Source: Symbiodinium natans
Taxonomy: Eukaryota > Sar > Dinophyceae > Suessiales > Symbiodiniaceae
Direction: 5' to 3'
Assembly (NCBI GenBank): GCA_905221605.1
Contig: CAJNDS010002435.1
Location: 318,501 to 382,500, forward strand
Length of the DNA stretch: 64,000 nucleotides
Below the pieces are notes generated by a model. The model saw only the letters and a program-made list of their open reading frames with translations, was not told where the DNA came from and did not search any database. This document shows, piece by piece, positions 62,801-64,000 of the stretch. The number at the start of each line of letters is the position of its first letter. Position 1 is the first letter of the stretch. Made by a program: the position numbers and the translations under genes.

Positions 62801-64000
62801 ACACGAAGAAGGTCCTCCTAGCAACGAAGTTCCACACGAAGAAGGTCCTCCTAGCAACGAAGTTCCACACGAAGAAGGTCCTCCTAGCAACGAAGTTCCA
62901 CACGAAGAAGGTCCTCCTAGCCACGAAGTTCCACACGAAGAAGGTCCTCCTATCCACGAAGTTCCACACGAAGAAGGTCCTCCTATCCACGAAGTTCCAC
63001 ACGAAGAAGGTCCTCCTAGCCGAGAAGCTCCACATCAGGAAGGTCCCCATCGATGTCCAAAGGTTGACGGATGTGATTTCTGCCCCGAAGTCGCATCGGA
63101 TGAAGGCGAGGGCGTTGGACCGTTGAACACATGGACAGAGGGTGAGGTCTTCGAAGAACTCGAGGCCAAGGAGATCTCGCCTGAGGAGGAGCGGAAGTTG
63201 CCGAAGGGAATGACTGAAGAGGATTTCAAGGAGATCTTTCGAGATGTGGACGGCATCGTGGATTACAAAGTGATCTATGTGTCGAGACCTTTGAGATCGA
63301 GAACAACCAAGGATGTGCTGGAGGCGGTGCAAGATCTATATCTTCGCCTCAAGGCAGAAGGACTACCAGTTCTCCGGGTCCACGCGGACAGGGCAAGGGA
63401 GCTTCGATGTGGGGTGCTCAAGTCCTGGCTCCTACAAAGGGGGACGTACACTACATTTACCGAAGGCCAAAGTCCTCAAGCCAATGGAAGGGCCGAAGCT
63501 GCGGTCAAGTATGCCAAGGCTCAAACCAAGCGGCTGCTCATGGCGACCAATCTGCCGGTGGAAATATGGCCACTTGCACTGAACTACGCCATGTGGGCAC
63601 AAATGCAAAGTCAGCTGCACCCAGATCGACAACTTGTCCCTTTCGGATCCAAGGTCCATGTTCGCACCAAGGTGTACGGAACCGGGGGCAAATACGATCT
63701 GCAATCTCGATGGGGTGTTGGGTCGTATGTGGGGCCTAGCTTGGATGTTCGAGAAGGGTCAGTGATCATGTTTGACAAGGGGAACTTCATCACGACGAAC
63801 TACATGAGGCTTGGTTTGGTGGATGTGAATAAGGAGGTGGATTTGGGGGAGTACCAAGCGATCGTTTCTGTGCCGTCAAGAAGATTGAGGGAGAAATCTA
63901 CACTGGATCCCGCCGACTTTGAGAACCTACCTCAACCCCTACCCGTTCAGGAGGAGAAGGTGAGCGACAAATACGACCCTAACGATCCGGTTGAAGAATA
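59877..64000 (+). CDS. Copia-type polyprotein: gag C-part, protease, methyltransferase-like domain, integrase (open at right edge)
   Basis: Frame open from ATG 59877 to the window end (at least 1374 codons; runs off the edge). Gag capsid-like part, then a CCCH finger (60806-60865, C-x8-C-x5-C-x3-H) and a CCHC knuckle (60895-60940). Retropepsin has LLDSGASH near 61310. A Rossmann/methyltransferase-like domain follows at about 61930-62290 (WVVNLFAGPGPDT, LVEMDITRSRAFDM, VKGVLSSPPM), with PP where C5-methyltransferases have PC. Integrase has H-x4-H-x6-C-x2-C (about 62565-62620), D in LSLDICGPF, D in RVHADRARE and E in NGRAEAAVK, the last two 35 residues apart. RT and RNase H must lie past 64000. 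Confidence 0.95.
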   Translation, partial: MLHLQDIAQLQKAMSATIAIKAQEQEQVKPGISELPKLPELSETSCIDVGDWLHSLECPMGDLSNGSAVWWSETLQCLDRFYESYLKSSNLAKLSLKPETFATIMLKEDKWGRVDKRATSMILAALPESVKAEVLASRLTGTLPVLGRVMVLYRPGSAAERQQILKALESPSTATSATEAVDQLRRWSRWLRRAGDIGLQRPDASVLLRGLDNISRKVLLEHGEIMFRINMMRYTLEVDVKPTQESVQDLHQALLSEFEQVAFRGRTKGATTTASMRAMTASSTTGTPPGTEAAGNPGESSPSKSKGPPCKFFLTDQGCRRGAACKFNHEVEKKLRQGRCWTCGSKQHVAKACPTKDKGSPSKAQAKTGPMKPETATSASASLAAIAPESAHPAPPTTPKASSPMPGTPSASSSTVDLPQGQSSSTASASGDLRDLLQEANTMLKEMRHLKLLTVKDVMAQARSLGCQDEEGRTGLLDSGASHPYREGTVEEVRESTSVKVQLANGEEVTLAQNRAGTLLATRSSPNDRTAPIVPLGSLVQDLNCELTWGRKRGLEIRHPIHGTIRPVVVDKCPVIGETQALDLIKELKAKRVEELRENTRATQKALWLWDETARWARHLEVFLQDGTRARQLLAMETDDSPFKDLEASTKAAMAEELALDDRAGWNYLKPLPVSRRKRKQLMRCQWVVNLFAGPGPDTAEFKNIDGDSVLVEMDITRSRAFDMRKSSGAYRALLWAAATGRVKGVLSSPPMRSKTDEELVAKAMWFSLIAKAARATLDRPPPFVLIEGKKVLAYMQTDPQAGLKLSWKSFVEVMCLENQGESIVTNLDYDKELKTVTNGGGRWTMSFKEETAEAMKRWDKVPESRQVRVWMAKMDKVREKSFLESLSDKELAQWKVHVRNNHIPYNRKCKACVESSATGRKHVRIKSPSAYCLSLDICGPFRARGSDPDHRDYRYALVGAYVIPRIVEPSNEVPHEEGPPSNEVPHEEGPPSNEVPHEEGPPSNEVPHEEGPPSHEVPHEEGPPIHEVPHEEGPPIHEVPHEEGPPSREAPHQEGPHRCPKVDGCDFCPEVASDEGEGVGPLNTWTEGEVFEELEAKEISPEEERKLPKGMTEEDFKEIFRDVDGIVDYKVIYVSRPLRSRTTKDVLEAVQDLYLRLKAEGLPVLRVHADRARELRCGVLKSWLLQRGTYTTFTEGQSPQANGRAEAAVKYAKAQTKRLLMATNLPVEIWPLALNYAMWAQMQSQLHPDRQLVPFGSKVHVRTKVYGTGGKYDLQSRWGVGSYVGPSLDVREGSVIMFDKGNFITTNYMRLGLVDVNKEVDLGEYQAIVSVPSRRLREKSTLDPADFENLPQPLPVQEEKVSDKYDPNDPVEE
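62787..63050 (+). repeat. 33-bp tandem repeat inside the copia integrase
   Basis: Seven near-identical units and one decayed unit of 33 bp, each encoding SNEVPHEEGPP or a close variant (SHEVP, IHEVP, last unit SREAPHQEGPH). They keep the frame and sit between the first and second catalytic Asp of the integrase, adding about 88 residues. Confidence 0.95.

Noticed and set aside
62748-63332. 194-codon minus-strand ORF with repeated NFVARRTFFVW-like units
   Set aside because: It is the complement of the 33-bp tandem repeat in the copia integrase; the plus frame has the catalytic residues.

Overview
This window is nuclear DNA of a dinoflagellate. The evidence is read from the sequence. (i) A carbamoyl-phosphate synthetase gene can be rebuilt only if 22 of its 31 introns use GC or GA donors instead of GT, which is a dinoflagellate trait. 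(ii) Short arrays of the plant/alveolate-type telomere unit TTTAGGG (CCCTAAA on the other strand) occur dozens of times inside introns and between genes. (iii) There is a decayed dinoflagellate spliced-leader sequence (32309-32326) in front of a retroposed ORF. (iv) The retrotransposons are of the kind that fill dinoflagellate genomes. I cannot name the species.

Layout. About 0.4-8.4 kb: scattered minus-strand exons of a phytyl-ester-synthase-like acyltransferase, running off the left edge. 9.65-41.2 kb: a minus-strand, 32-exon gene for glutamine-dependent carbamoyl-phosphate synthetase II (GATase, two CPSase halves, MGS domain; no ATCase or DHOase follows). Intron 29 holds a complete 17.1-kb LTR retrotransposon (11125-28253) with identical 294-bp LTRs, in the same orientation as the host gene. 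Intron 24 holds an SL-marked retrocopy. About 41.4-57.4 kb: many short coding-like segments, mostly minus strand, separated by telomere-like arrays and introner-like elements; I do not recognise the gene or genes. A U6 snRNA sequence sits at 47954-48052. 58.3-64 kb: a plus-strand Ty1/copia-type retrotransposon cut by the right edge, with a MITE and an inverted block in its gag region.

The 17-kb element is the most unusual object. It has a gag with two CCCH zinc fingers, a retropepsin-like domain, a thumb/connection plus RNase H block, a DD35E integrase, then a methyltransferase-like domain, and only after that the reverse-transcriptase fingers/palm with YVDD. The RT is therefore split across the integrase in permuted order. 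Downstream it carries an RNA 2'-phosphotransferase (Tpt1/KptA) domain, a C2H2-finger protein, and a membrane-anchored PLD-family (HKD) nuclease. This RNA-processing cargo in a retroelement is the best candidate for an undescribed system.

Introns. Most introns of the synthetase gene are flanked by short direct repeats spanning the splice junctions (up to about 27 bp). Several consist almost wholly of TTTAGGG units, and others belong to dispersed element families with further copies in the window. This records repeated intron gain by insertion with target duplication, and secondary growth of telomere-like arrays inside introns.
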